A DNA stretch of 64,000 nucleotides from Alteromonas gracilis (GTDB lineage Bacteria > Pseudomonadota > Gammaproteobacteria > Enterobacterales > Alteromonadaceae), in the NCBI RefSeq assembly GCF_002993325.1, contig NZ_PVNO01000025.1:496001-560000 (forward strand), read 5' to 3'. A program made the translations under genes and the position numbers. This document shows, piece by piece, positions 55,562-63,387 of the stretch (position 1 is its first letter; each line of letters opens with the position of its first letter). The notes under the pieces were generated by a model that worked only from the letters and a program-made list of their open reading frames with translations, was not told where the DNA came from and did not search any database.

Positions 55562-56692
55562 ATGACAGATGCCGAATCAGTTGTGATCGTTGAAGAGATT
55601 AGTACGAAAACAGATGGCTTTAAAATAGGCCGGTTGACGTTGAATAAGCCAAAGGCATTAAATGCGTTAGATCTGGAAATGGCAGACCTTATGCTAAAAG
55701 CATTACAAAGGTGGCATACGAGAAGCGATATTGTTGCGGTAGTTATCGACTCGGCTGGCGAAAAGGCTTTTTGTGCTGGTGGTGACATCGTTTCCATGTA
55801 CAAATCAATGGTTGAAGCTCAAGGACAAATTCCGGCATTCCTAGAAACGTTTTTCGAAACTGAATACACGTTAGACTTCACCATTCATCACTATAACAAG
55901 CCCATTATTGTATGGGGAAGTGGCATTGTGATGGGCGGCGGTATGGGTCTTCTCTGCGGTGCGAGCCATCGAGTTGTCACCGAAACATCTCGCCTGGCAA
56001 TGCCTGAAATTACCATCGGACTTTACCCTGACGTTGGAGGAAGTTACTTTCTTCCTCGGCTACCAGGAAAATCAGGATTGTTTTTAGGGTTAACGGGTGG
56101 GCAGATGAATGGGACTGACGCTTGCTACGTTGGATTAGCTGATATTATGGTAAGTAGCGCTGAAAAGGATAATTTGTTCGAGCAGCTTGCAAATTATTCT
56201 TGGAACGATACTGATTTGGATAATTTAAGCGAGGCGGTGACCCATGTCCTGAGTGACCTTGCAGGGCCAGAAAATATCCCGCAAAGCAATATCGAACCCA
56301 ATATGGCATTGATTAATGAACTGTGTAAAGGCGACAACGTTACTGAGGTTGTAAATGCGATTTTGTCATGTGACATGCAAGACAACAAGTGGCTATCAAA
56401 AGCTCAAGCGACATTAGCGAAAGGTTCTCCCATTACTATGCACCTAGTTTTTGAGCAGTGCGAGAGAGGTGGAGATATGACGCTAGCTGAATGCTTTAGA
56501 ATGGAAGCTGACATGTCTTGTCGTTGCGGTGAGAGTGGTGAATTTCAAGAAGGTGTTAGGGCGCTCTTGATTGACAAAGACATGGCGCCCAAGTGGAAAT
56601 ATAAGCACGTAGAAGATGTTCCCCCGGGCGAGATTGAGCATCATTTCACTTCGCCTTGGACGAAAGAGAACCATCCGCTGGCGTCACTTTAA
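55562..56692 (+). CDS. 3-hydroxyisobutyryl-CoA hydrolase-family protein (crotonase fold)
   Basis: This 376-aa protein has the crotonase fold with the extended C-terminal region of 3-hydroxyisobutyryl-CoA hydrolases. Blocks are LNKPKALNALDLEM, the oxyanion region CAGGDIVSMYKSM, GIVMGGGMGLLCGASHRV and the catalytic stretch MPEITIGLYPDVGGSYFLPRLPG. It should release 3-hydroxyisobutyrate in the valine pathway, directly downstream of the acyl-CoA dehydrogenase gene. Ordinary enoyl-CoA hydratases are about 260 aa, so the length supports the hydrolase type. TAGGAG lies ahead of the ATG. Confidence 0.88.
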   Translation: MTDAESVVIVEEISTKTDGFKIGRLTLNKPKALNALDLEMADLMLKALQRWHTRSDIVAVVIDSAGEKAFCAGGDIVSMYKSMVEAQGQIPAFLETFFETEYTLDFTIHHYNKPIIVWGSGIVMGGGMGLLCGASHRVVTETSRLAMPEITIGLYPDVGGSYFLPRLPGKSGLFLGLTGGQMNGTDACYVGLADIMVSSAEKDNLFEQLANYSWNDTDLDNLSEAVTHVLSDLAGPENIPQSNIEPNMALINELCKGDNVTEVVNAILSCDMQDNKWLSKAQATLAKGSPITMHLVFEQCERGGDMTLAECFRMEADMSCRCGESGEFQEGVRALLIDKDMAPKWKYKHVEDVPPGEIEHHFTSPWTKENHPLASL

Positions 56693-56706
56693 GTTTTATA
56701 AGTCTT

Positions 56707-56748
56707 AAAAGGTGCTTTAGCTCTATCGTGCCGACTAGGGCACCTTTT
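56707..56748 (+). terminator. Terminator-like hairpin after the hydrolase gene
   Basis: AAAAGGTGC and GCACCTTTT form a 9-bp perfect stem with a 24-base loop and end in T4. It closes the acyl-CoA unit. Confidence 0.65.
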
Positions 56749-56848
56749 GCAATACAAGGTTCTGACGGAGCAATGGAACACTGTATTGCCGTCAAGGTAC
56801 TGGATTTGGTATCCTAAGCGGCAAATTTCCTACAAGTAAGATCCTGCC

Positions 56849-57724
56849 ATGTGGCACTGCCCACTTTGTAAATCCCCGATTTCCCTTGGTACTAAACAGA
56901 TTATCTGCCCCAATCGCCATAGCTTCGATAAAGCAAAGTCTGGTTACGTAAATTTGTTGCCTGTTCAGTTTAAAAAATCAAAAGTACCAGGCGACGATAA
57001 GGACATGGTGAGAGCGCGAAGAGAATTTCACCAACTAAATGCTTACCTACCGCTAAAAGAAAGAATAATTTCGTTACTAGCGGATACCCTGGGCAAGGAA
57101 GGTACTCATTCTGTATCTATGGATGGTGAACGTAAATCAGGTTTCATTAATATCTACGATGCTGGCTGCGGTGAAGGCAGTTACTTAGATGCTGTTATCG
57201 ACGGATTACTGGCTAAAGGCTTTTCAGTTAATGGCGCGGGTAGTGATATAGCTAAGATTGCCGTTGAACTTGCTGCCAAAGCATTTAAGCGAACACAATT
57301 TGTGGTAGCAAGTAGCTTTGACTTACCGCTTGTTGATGCTAGCCAAGACGTGATCATTCAGGTTTTCGCACCGGGGAGCAACGAGGAGTATCTAAGAGTA
57401 CTAAGAGCCCAAGGCCTTCTGCTTACGGTGGACCCTGCTCCAAAGCATTTGTTTGAGCTAAAAACAAGGGTTTATGAGGATCCGAAACAACACAAGCTTG
57501 AAGAAGCGCCAAGGGAAGGGTTCACGAGATTACACAACGAGATATTCACTTTTTCTATTGAATTTAAAAGCCATGAGCAGGCCCTTGCGTTGATAAAAAT
57601 GACGCCATTTTATTGGAAATTACCACAAGGAAAAATTAATGAGATTGTGAAAACGCTCACGTCGGTTTCCGCTGATTTTCATATTCAACTTTGGCAAAAA
57701 CATAACAGCGAAGATGCTAAATGA
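56849..57724 (+). CDS. rlmA: 23S rRNA (guanine-N1)-methyltransferase RlmA
   Basis: This 291-aa enzyme matches RlmA, which methylates N1 of G745 in 23S rRNA. The N-terminal zinc finger has Cys4, Cys7, Cys20 and His24 (CPLCKSP, CPNRHSFD). It is followed by the diagnostic KSGYVNLLPVQFKKSKVPGD. SAM motif I is YDAGCGEGSYLDAV. The stop overlaps the gmhB start by four bases (ATGA), so the two are coupled. The ribosome site is weak. An insert of about 12 residues before the SAM motif (KEGTHSVSMDGERK) is longer than in E. coli. Confidence 0.92.
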   Translation: MWHCPLCKSPISLGTKQIICPNRHSFDKAKSGYVNLLPVQFKKSKVPGDDKDMVRARREFHQLNAYLPLKERIISLLADTLGKEGTHSVSMDGERKSGFINIYDAGCGEGSYLDAVIDGLLAKGFSVNGAGSDIAKIAVELAAKAFKRTQFVVASSFDLPLVDASQDVIIQVFAPGSNEEYLRVLRAQGLLLTVDPAPKHLFELKTRVYEDPKQHKLEEAPREGFTRLHNEIFTFSIEFKSHEQALALIKMTPFYWKLPQGKINEIVKTLTSVSADFHIQLWQKHNSEDAK

Positions 57725-58284
57725 ACAGCCAATACAAGCAACCTGCGCTTTTTCTAGATAGGGACGGAGTGATCAACGTAGACCATGGTTATGTTGGAAA
57801 GTATGAGGATTTTGATTTTATAGAGGGAATTTTTGACGCGGTCCTTTTCTTCCAATCTAAAGGGTTTCTTCCTGTTGTCGTAACAAATCAAAGCGGTATT
57901 GCTCGTGGATATTATACTGAAACTGACTTTGAGGTACTTATGGAGCGGGTTCAAGACGACTTTTCAACTCATGGTATCCATTCATTACCTGTTTATTTTT
58001 GTCCACACCACCTTGATGGAACCATTCCTAAGTACGCAACAAAGTGCGCATGCAGAAAGCCAGCACCGGGAATGCTTTTATCGGCTGCACAAGATTTAGA
58101 AATAGACTTAGCTAACAGCGTGTTGGTTGGCGATAGCTGGCGGGATATACAGGCTGCTGATGCGGCAGGGCTCAAGCAAAGCTTTTTCCTAAGCAAAGAC
58201 AATATTACAGGCGAACAGGAAGCACAGCTTTCGAAAGACCACACGGTGACAAGAATTGAGAGTCTAAAAGAGCTTATTACGTAA
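57721..58284 (+). CDS. gmhB: D-glycero-D-manno-heptose-1,7-bisphosphate 7-phosphatase GmhB
   Basis: GmhB (187 aa) is a HAD phosphatase of the LPS inner-core heptose pathway. The nucleophile and acid are Asp13 and Asp15 in FLDRDGVINVDHGYV, the second motif is VVTNQSGIARGYY and the last is VLVGDSWRDIQAA. The zinc-binding segment has CPHHLDG and CACRKPAPGM. It starts inside the rlmA stop codon. Length matches the E. coli enzyme. Other heptose genes are not in the window. Confidence 0.93.
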   Translation: MNSQYKQPALFLDRDGVINVDHGYVGKYEDFDFIEGIFDAVLFFQSKGFLPVVVTNQSGIARGYYTETDFEVLMERVQDDFSTHGIHSLPVYFCPHHLDGTIPKYATKCACRKPAPGMLLSAAQDLEIDLANSVLVGDSWRDIQAADAAGLKQSFFLSKDNITGEQEAQLSKDHTVTRIESLKELIT

Positions 58285-58392
58285 ATGAGTGGTTATGCGT
58301 AACTTACGCTTAAGCTGAAAATTAAGCATTTTCAGTGAGATAGGATGTAAACTGCTGTGAGTAAAAGAATTACTGCACAGCAGCGTTAATCA

Positions 58393-59919
58393 TTAATTTT
58401 GCGTTGAAAAGCGCGACAGGTGCTTTATTGCCTGACTCAGTAAGTCGACGTTTAACGGGTCTTTGCTACGTTTGCCCGTTGCCATGTCGCTGATTTCGTA
58501 ACTTCCATTACTTAATACATCAGTGCGTTTGTTGTCGTGGAATACAACAATTCGTTCACCTGAGGTGCTCACCAACCAAGCCCTATTAGGGGACAATAGA
58601 TTTTGGCCTGTCGAATAGTAGGTGGTGGGCGCGTTACATCCCAAGGCGCTGAGAATCGTTGGCGCTAAATCTTCGGTACTCGCTAACTTTGCGTCTAACT
58701 TAAGGGTGCTGTAAAGCACTCCCTTTCCATCTTCACTTCCAAATCCCGTAGCGACGATAATATCGTGGTTGCGTGCAAGCGTGCTCTTCACATAACTTGC
58801 TATATCTGCGCTTTGCATAAAAGCAATGTGAAGCCCTTGGTGATTATTCGTTATCGGCTGCTGGTAGCCTGAAAGTTGCGGTAGTGGCAGCGCATCATCA
58901 CTATGAATAGAAACTGGCATACCTGATCCCAAGGGAAGTGCTAGCAGAACAGGGCGTTTTTGAGACAACGCGTCCTGATAGATCTCAGGTACCCCAAATA
59001 GGGTGGATACCATTAAACCTTCAATAGTGCTTGCTGTTGAGTAGTAGTTGGCCACTTGAAACAGGTTAGCTGAAGCAATTTCGCCAACATTGACGGTTTG
59101 CTCGTTGTCCGTCTGCACGACTACTGTTAAGTTTCTATTTGTCTCGATAGAACAATAAACAGGTTCTGCAGGATAAGTAATGTTATGGATATCTGGATTG
59201 AACTGTAGCTGCTTTCGTTCTTCATATGCTGCTAAATCTAAAAGACCATATCGCGACATCGTCGTCTTAGCAGTTGCCGGGTAAGATAGCGGAAACATGT
59301 TGTCTTGTTTAATAATTGGCTGATAAAGCCTAGCATCCGCCCAAACATGAATGGCGTGGCTAGTAACAAAACAACTGACGAAAAATGTAGTGACGGGTAT
59401 TCCCACTTTATAGCGAGTAAAGCGCTCAACACGCTTCCAGATTGCGTTAGCTAGAACCAGTTGAAACCCAAGCCATACCACAAACAAAAGAAGTAGGAAT
59501 GACCACTGCTGCCAGCTCTCGATTGCCATTGTCGATTGTGCTTCACTTCGCAGTAAATCGGCGGCGTGGAAGCTTATATGAAAGCCTGTGCGGTTAAAGA
59601 GGAGTGCATCGAATGCCAGAAGCGCAAGGCCTACTGCAGCGATAATTGAAGCACTTAACTTTATCACCCTTTGGTTATTGACTAGATAGCATAGCGGAAG
59701 AATAAAAATAACGAAGCCGAAGAAGGTCATAAATCCGATATGACCAAACCAATTGGCAAGAAGATATACTGTGCCGACACCTGTTCCAGGCATAGGAGAT
59801 GAGAACACGAAAATTGAGGCAATAACAATGGCGATAATAATATTCGCCAAGGCAAACCAGTGCCCCCAATTGACCAGTTTAGTAACGCGCTGGCGACGAG
59901 GTGATTCGGCAAGTATCAT
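58393..59919 (-). CDS. yejM: YejM/PbgA-like inner-membrane protein with a shortened periplasmic domain
   Basis: This 508-aa protein has the DUF3413 membrane domain of YejM (LapC/PbgA), which in E. coli helps control LPS synthesis through LapB-FtsH. The N-terminus keeps LVNWGHWFALANI, five hydrophobic helices and HVWADARLYQPI. The periplasmic sulfatase-like domain is about 80 residues shorter than in E. coli (586 aa). It lacks the TVDG, GNTTDNGIFGL and SHGH-like landmarks, having QTDN and ASTIEGLMVSTLFG at the matching places. The ATG is 8 bases after the yejL stop behind AAGGGA. The function may therefore be scaffold-only, which is already suspected for YejM. Confidence 0.82.
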   Translation of the reverse strand: MILAESPRRQRVTKLVNWGHWFALANIIIAIVIASIFVFSSPMPGTGVGTVYLLANWFGHIGFMTFFGFVIFILPLCYLVNNQRVIKLSASIIAAVGLALLAFDALLFNRTGFHISFHAADLLRSEAQSTMAIESWQQWSFLLLLFVVWLGFQLVLANAIWKRVERFTRYKVGIPVTTFFVSCFVTSHAIHVWADARLYQPIIKQDNMFPLSYPATAKTTMSRYGLLDLAAYEERKQLQFNPDIHNITYPAEPVYCSIETNRNLTVVVQTDNEQTVNVGEIASANLFQVANYYSTASTIEGLMVSTLFGVPEIYQDALSQKRPVLLALPLGSGMPVSIHSDDALPLPQLSGYQQPITNNHQGLHIAFMQSADIASYVKSTLARNHDIIVATGFGSEDGKGVLYSTLKLDAKLASTEDLAPTILSALGCNAPTTYYSTGQNLLSPNRAWLVSTSGERIVVFHDNKRTDVLSNGSYEISDMATGKRSKDPLNVDLLSQAIKHLSRFSTQN

Positions 59920-59927
59920 GCTGTCCC

Positions 59928-60146
59928 TTAGCTGTTTTTTACGCTTTTCTTAAGAACATCGGCAAACTGCGATGCCATTTTTTCACGATTTTCAGGAGCT
60001 ACCTGCGTGTTCAAAATATGCGTAATTACATTTCCTAACACCATAAGAGAAAGATCGCGGTTTGCACCAGCTTCCTCAAGCGTTAGAATGACGTTATTCA
60101 TTAGCGCTTCGAATTCGTCGTTGTTATAGCGGCTTTGTTGGGGCAT
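59928..60146 (-). CDS. yejL: YejL (UPF0352) small conserved protein
   Basis: This 72-aa protein matches YejL, a small helical protein of unknown function that is found next to yejM in many gammaproteobacteria. It begins MPQQSRYNNDEFEALMNN and has LSLMVLGNVITHILN in the middle. AGAGGCG precedes the ATG. It is the first gene of a yejLM unit, divergent from yejK, an order conserved with E. coli. Confidence 0.92.
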   Translation of the reverse strand: MPQQSRYNNDEFEALMNNVILTLEEAGANRDLSLMVLGNVITHILNTQVAPENREKMASQFADVLKKSVKNS

Positions 60147-60200
60147 TGCTACGCCTCTTTTTTAAGATTTCTTTGATAAAAAGAATGGTTTTACACGTAA

Positions 60201-60216
60201 AATGATTATAATCGTT
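60201..60216. promoter_or_regulatory. Palindrome with TATAAT core between yejL and yejK
   Basis: AATGATTATAATCGTT is a 16-base inverted repeat with one mismatched pair and holds TATAAT at 60207-60212. In a divergent promoter region it could serve as a -10 box on either strand or as an operator; it recalls a partial Fur box. Confidence 0.35.
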
Positions 60217-60305
60217 GTTTGAGTGAGTACAATCATTCATTCTTAAATCCCGCAATTCTTTGAATAATTCTGACACTTTTTAAGCAACAGGACACCTGAT
60301 ACTCT

Positions 60306-61412
60306 ATGAGTGCACTGATTCATCACTTTGTTGTACATCGTTTGATTGTAAACAAAGAAGAGAAAATTGAAGCTATTCCCCGAGACAACTGCCTCGCAGT
60401 TACGCCCGAAATTGAGCTTCTTGCCCATCAAATCAATCACAGCTTTAACGCCAAACCAGGAAAAGGGGTGGGCCATTTCGTTAGTGAAGTTACTCGCGAA
60501 GCCAAAGTTGAGAACGAAGAGGGGGAAGCCGAGACGCAGAAAAGCACCGAGAATGTCGCTGAGTTTGCGGAAGGTCTAAGAGCGTATATGGATATTCAAA
60601 AAGCAGCGGGCGACAATGTAGAGGATGCTTTTCACGCGTTTTCGGTGTCAGCAACAAACCGTTTAGTACGCACGCTAGCTGAAACTGGAACCGTAGAGAC
60701 GGGTTTTTTAATTTTCTGTCAGTACGAATATTTGGCTACGCAGTACCTCATGATTGCGTTGTTAAATACCCGGTCACATGTTGAAGTGACGAACTCTCTT
60801 GATTTATCTGCTCGCGAGCATTTAGATTTGGCGAAAATGCAGCTTGCCGTCCGATTCGATCTAACTCAATGGGATGTACAGCCAGAGCAACAGCGCTACG
60901 TTAGTTTTATTAAAGGTAGAATGGGTCGTAAAGTATCAGACTTCTTTATGCAGTTTGTTGGTTGCGAAGAACTGGTAGACGTTAAGCAGCAAAATAAACA
61001 ACTTATTTCTTCTGTGGATGCATACTTAGCCAGTGAATCGTTAGACCCGCAAGAGCAGCATCAGCATAGAGAAGAAGTGAAATCGTACTTCAAAGAAAAA
61101 ATTGATGCGGGTGAAAGCCTGTCAGTCGACGAGTTGGCTAACCGACTTCCACAAAACGAAGAAACGAGCAGCAACTTTTCTGCATTTACCCAATCAATGG
61201 AAGTTCCGCTTGAAAAAGAAATCCAGCCAGACCCAGCAGCGTTGAAACAGCTTGCTAAGTTTACAGGGCAAGGCGGCGGCATTTCGTTGAGTTTTGAGCG
61301 CAAACTTATGGGTGATAGGGTTTTCTATGACCCAGCAACCGATACGCTGACGATACGTGGAATTCCACCAAATTTAAAAGATCAGCTTAATCGCCAATCT
61401 TCAATGGACTAG
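60306..61412 (+). CDS. yejK: Nucleoid-associated protein YejK (NdpA)
   Basis: This 368-aa protein is YejK/NdpA, a nucleoid-associated protein that binds DNA and contacts topoisomerases in E. coli. Conserved parts are HFVVHRLIVNKE at the start, NSFNAKPGKGVGHF-like INHSFNAKPGKGVG, MMIALLNTR-like MIALLNTRSH, and the central FIKGRMGRKVSDFFMQFVGC. The C-terminus has IRGIPPNLKDQL. It is somewhat longer than the E. coli protein (335 aa), from an acidic, Glu-rich insert at about 70-87. It is divergent from yejLM. Confidence 0.9.
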   Translation: MSALIHHFVVHRLIVNKEEKIEAIPRDNCLAVTPEIELLAHQINHSFNAKPGKGVGHFVSEVTREAKVENEEGEAETQKSTENVAEFAEGLRAYMDIQKAAGDNVEDAFHAFSVSATNRLVRTLAETGTVETGFLIFCQYEYLATQYLMIALLNTRSHVEVTNSLDLSAREHLDLAKMQLAVRFDLTQWDVQPEQQRYVSFIKGRMGRKVSDFFMQFVGCEELVDVKQQNKQLISSVDAYLASESLDPQEQHQHREEVKSYFKEKIDAGESLSVDELANRLPQNEETSSNFSAFTQSMEVPLEKEIQPDPAALKQLAKFTGQGGGISLSFERKLMGDRVFYDPATDTLTIRGIPPNLKDQLNRQSSMD

Positions 61413-61478
61413 TCGCTGCGAAACCGCGATAAAAAACGTATACTAGCTTTTAGAAAATAAACTCGATTCAAGGGTGTT

Positions 61479-62354
61479 ATGCAATTATTTGTAAATGATT
61501 TGACAGTGATGGACTTCTCGTACCTTTGCCCAAAGCGCGGCATGGTTGGCGAAAGCTGGATTGTCGATGTGATTTTGGACGGTGAACTTAACGAAGAGAG
61601 CATGGTTCAAGACTTCGGTCATGTTAAAAAGAACTTAAAGCGATTGATTGACGAGTATGTTGATCATAAGTTACTCGTACCTGCAGAGTATGAAGGCTCA
61701 GAGGTGATCCATGAGGATGACTCAGAACAGGTTGAAACCCGTTTTACCTGCACAGATGGCCGTAGCATCATGCTTCATTGTCCTGCTGAAGCGTATGCGT
61801 TTGTGTATTCTGATGAAATTAATATGGATTCAGTGGGTGTTTATCTAAAAGAGGTTTTGGCTACGCATTTGCCGGAAAATGTTGAAAATATTACGCTTAA
61901 TCTTCGGGAAGAGGTTATTACCTCACCTTATTATCACTACACCCACGGGCTAAAAAAGCATGACGGTAATTGTCAGCGCATCGCTCATGGCCATCGTTCT
62001 CGTATTGATATTATTTTAGACGGTAAAGTGTGCGTCGACAGCCAACAATACTGGGCTGAACGCTGGGAAGATATCTACATAGCAACCCGTGAAGACCAGA
62101 TTGCCTACAATGACAGAAAATTAAAGGGCAAAGTAGAAAATCAAGAAGATTATCACTGCTTTGCCTATGAGTCTTCGCAGGGCTATTTCGAATTGCTAAT
62201 TCCTAAATCAGATTGCGAAATTATTGAAACTGACTCTACGGTTGAATGTTTGGCACAGTATTTACTTGAAGAACAAAAGAAACGGACACCGGATGGGGTT
62301 TGTCAGGTGATTGCTTATGAAGGCGTAGGTAAGGGTGCTACCGTTAAAGGGTAG
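61479..62354 (+). CDS. Tandem 6-pyruvoyl-tetrahydropterin synthase/QueD-like protein
   Basis: This 291-aa protein looks like two PTPS-type (T-fold) halves. The first (1-120) has DFSYLCPKRGMVGESWIVDV but no metal-binding histidines. The second has HGLKKHDGNCQRIAHGH, with Cys165, His170 and His172 in the arrangement of QueD catalytic and zinc residues, though the Cys-to-His spacing is one residue longer than in E. coli QueD. Single-domain QueD is about 120 aa and makes 6-carboxy-tetrahydropterin for queuosine. Whether this protein does so is unclear. It lies between yejK and an M23 peptidase. Confidence 0.72.
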   Translation: MQLFVNDLTVMDFSYLCPKRGMVGESWIVDVILDGELNEESMVQDFGHVKKNLKRLIDEYVDHKLLVPAEYEGSEVIHEDDSEQVETRFTCTDGRSIMLHCPAEAYAFVYSDEINMDSVGVYLKEVLATHLPENVENITLNLREEVITSPYYHYTHGLKKHDGNCQRIAHGHRSRIDIILDGKVCVDSQQYWAERWEDIYIATREDQIAYNDRKLKGKVENQEDYHCFAYESSQGYFELLIPKSDCEIIETDSTVECLAQYLLEEQKKRTPDGVCQVIAYEGVGKGATVKG

Positions 62355-62414
62355 GAAGACCCCTTCAATCAGCGGCACGACGAGATAGCGACATAAGTGG
62401 GAAGGGAATTGGCT

Positions 62415-63326
62415 ATGGAAATTACACGAACGCGAAACGCGAGTTTTAAATTACTTACTCGTGCTTTACTCTGCTCAATTGCGCTAAGTGTAGCGCCGCA
62501 AGTGAGTTTTGCTTCAGCAGGAATTAGCACTAGCGGCACCACTGCTAAACCTTTGCAACAACCAAACATAGATGTCACCCTCAACGGAAAGTTTACACAA
62601 GGCGCATTATTGCGCGGGCAAGCGCCAATTGGCGCACGTGTTTTCTTAAACGGGCAGAGCGTGCCCACCAACAAGGATGGCAAGTTTGTTGTTGGGTTTG
62701 AAAGAGAAGCCCCGCTAAAACAACGCCTCACTGTAGAATTAACCAGCGGTGAGAAGTGGGAGCGCCACATTACGCTAGAAAAGCGGGAATACAATATTCA
62801 GCGCATTGATGGATTAGAGCAAAAAATGGTGTCGCCACCTGCTGAAGTCACAGCACGTATTAAGCAAGATAATATCAATGTGGCGAATGCACGTAGCGGC
62901 AATTCTGATCTAGACGCGTTGTTTACAGGCTTTAAGTGGCCAGCAAACGGACGTATATCTGGCGTATATGGTAGTCAGCGCATTTTAAACGGCGTGCCTA
63001 AATGGCCTCATTACGGGCTTGATATAGCAAATGAAACAGGTACACCTGTGTATGCCCCTGTGGATGGCGTTGTAACAATGGCTGACGACCTGTACTACTC
63101 AGGAAACACGCTGATTATTGACCATGGAATGCGTGTGTTCTCAACCTTTTTACATCTGGATACCATCACGGTAGAAGTGGGAGATACAGTAAAGCAGGGT
63201 GAACAAATTGGCACTATTGGAACAACGGGCCGCTCTACCGGTCCCCATCTAGATTGGCGAATTAACCTTGGGAAAATGAGATTAGACCCGCAAACGGTTA
63301 TATCTGGCTCTCCAGAAAAAGATTAA
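62415..63326 (+). CDS. M23-family peptidase with HLDW metal motif
   Basis: This 303-aa secreted protein has a signal peptide (ending APQVSFAS), an N-terminal beta domain (about 45-130) and a C-terminal LytM/M23 domain. That domain has HYGLD (His199, Asp203) and GPHLDW (His278, Asp280). In most M23 peptidases the last motif is HLHW, so the second His is replaced by Asp. It may be an active variant or a regulator of cell-wall hydrolases. The start is ATG 62415 behind AAGGGA; a GTG at 62397 is also in frame. A terminator follows. Confidence 0.82.
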   Translation: MEITRTRNASFKLLTRALLCSIALSVAPQVSFASAGISTSGTTAKPLQQPNIDVTLNGKFTQGALLRGQAPIGARVFLNGQSVPTNKDGKFVVGFEREAPLKQRLTVELTSGEKWERHITLEKREYNIQRIDGLEQKMVSPPAEVTARIKQDNINVANARSGNSDLDALFTGFKWPANGRISGVYGSQRILNGVPKWPHYGLDIANETGTPVYAPVDGVVTMADDLYYSGNTLIIDHGMRVFSTFLHLDTITVEVGDTVKQGEQIGTIGTTGRSTGPHLDWRINLGKMRLDPQTVISGSPEKD

Positions 63327-63355
63327 GCGAGTTCCATTCAGCTAGATACACGTTA

Positions 63356-63384
63356 AAAAGGCACCTTGTGGTGCCTTTTCTTTT
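63356..63384. terminator. Bidirectional terminator between convergent genes
   Basis: AAAAGGCACC and GGTGCCTTTT form a 10-bp perfect stem with a 4-base loop, followed by CTTTT and preceded by A. It serves the M23 gene and the convergent M61-type gene. Confidence 0.9.
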
Positions 63385-63387
63385 AAT

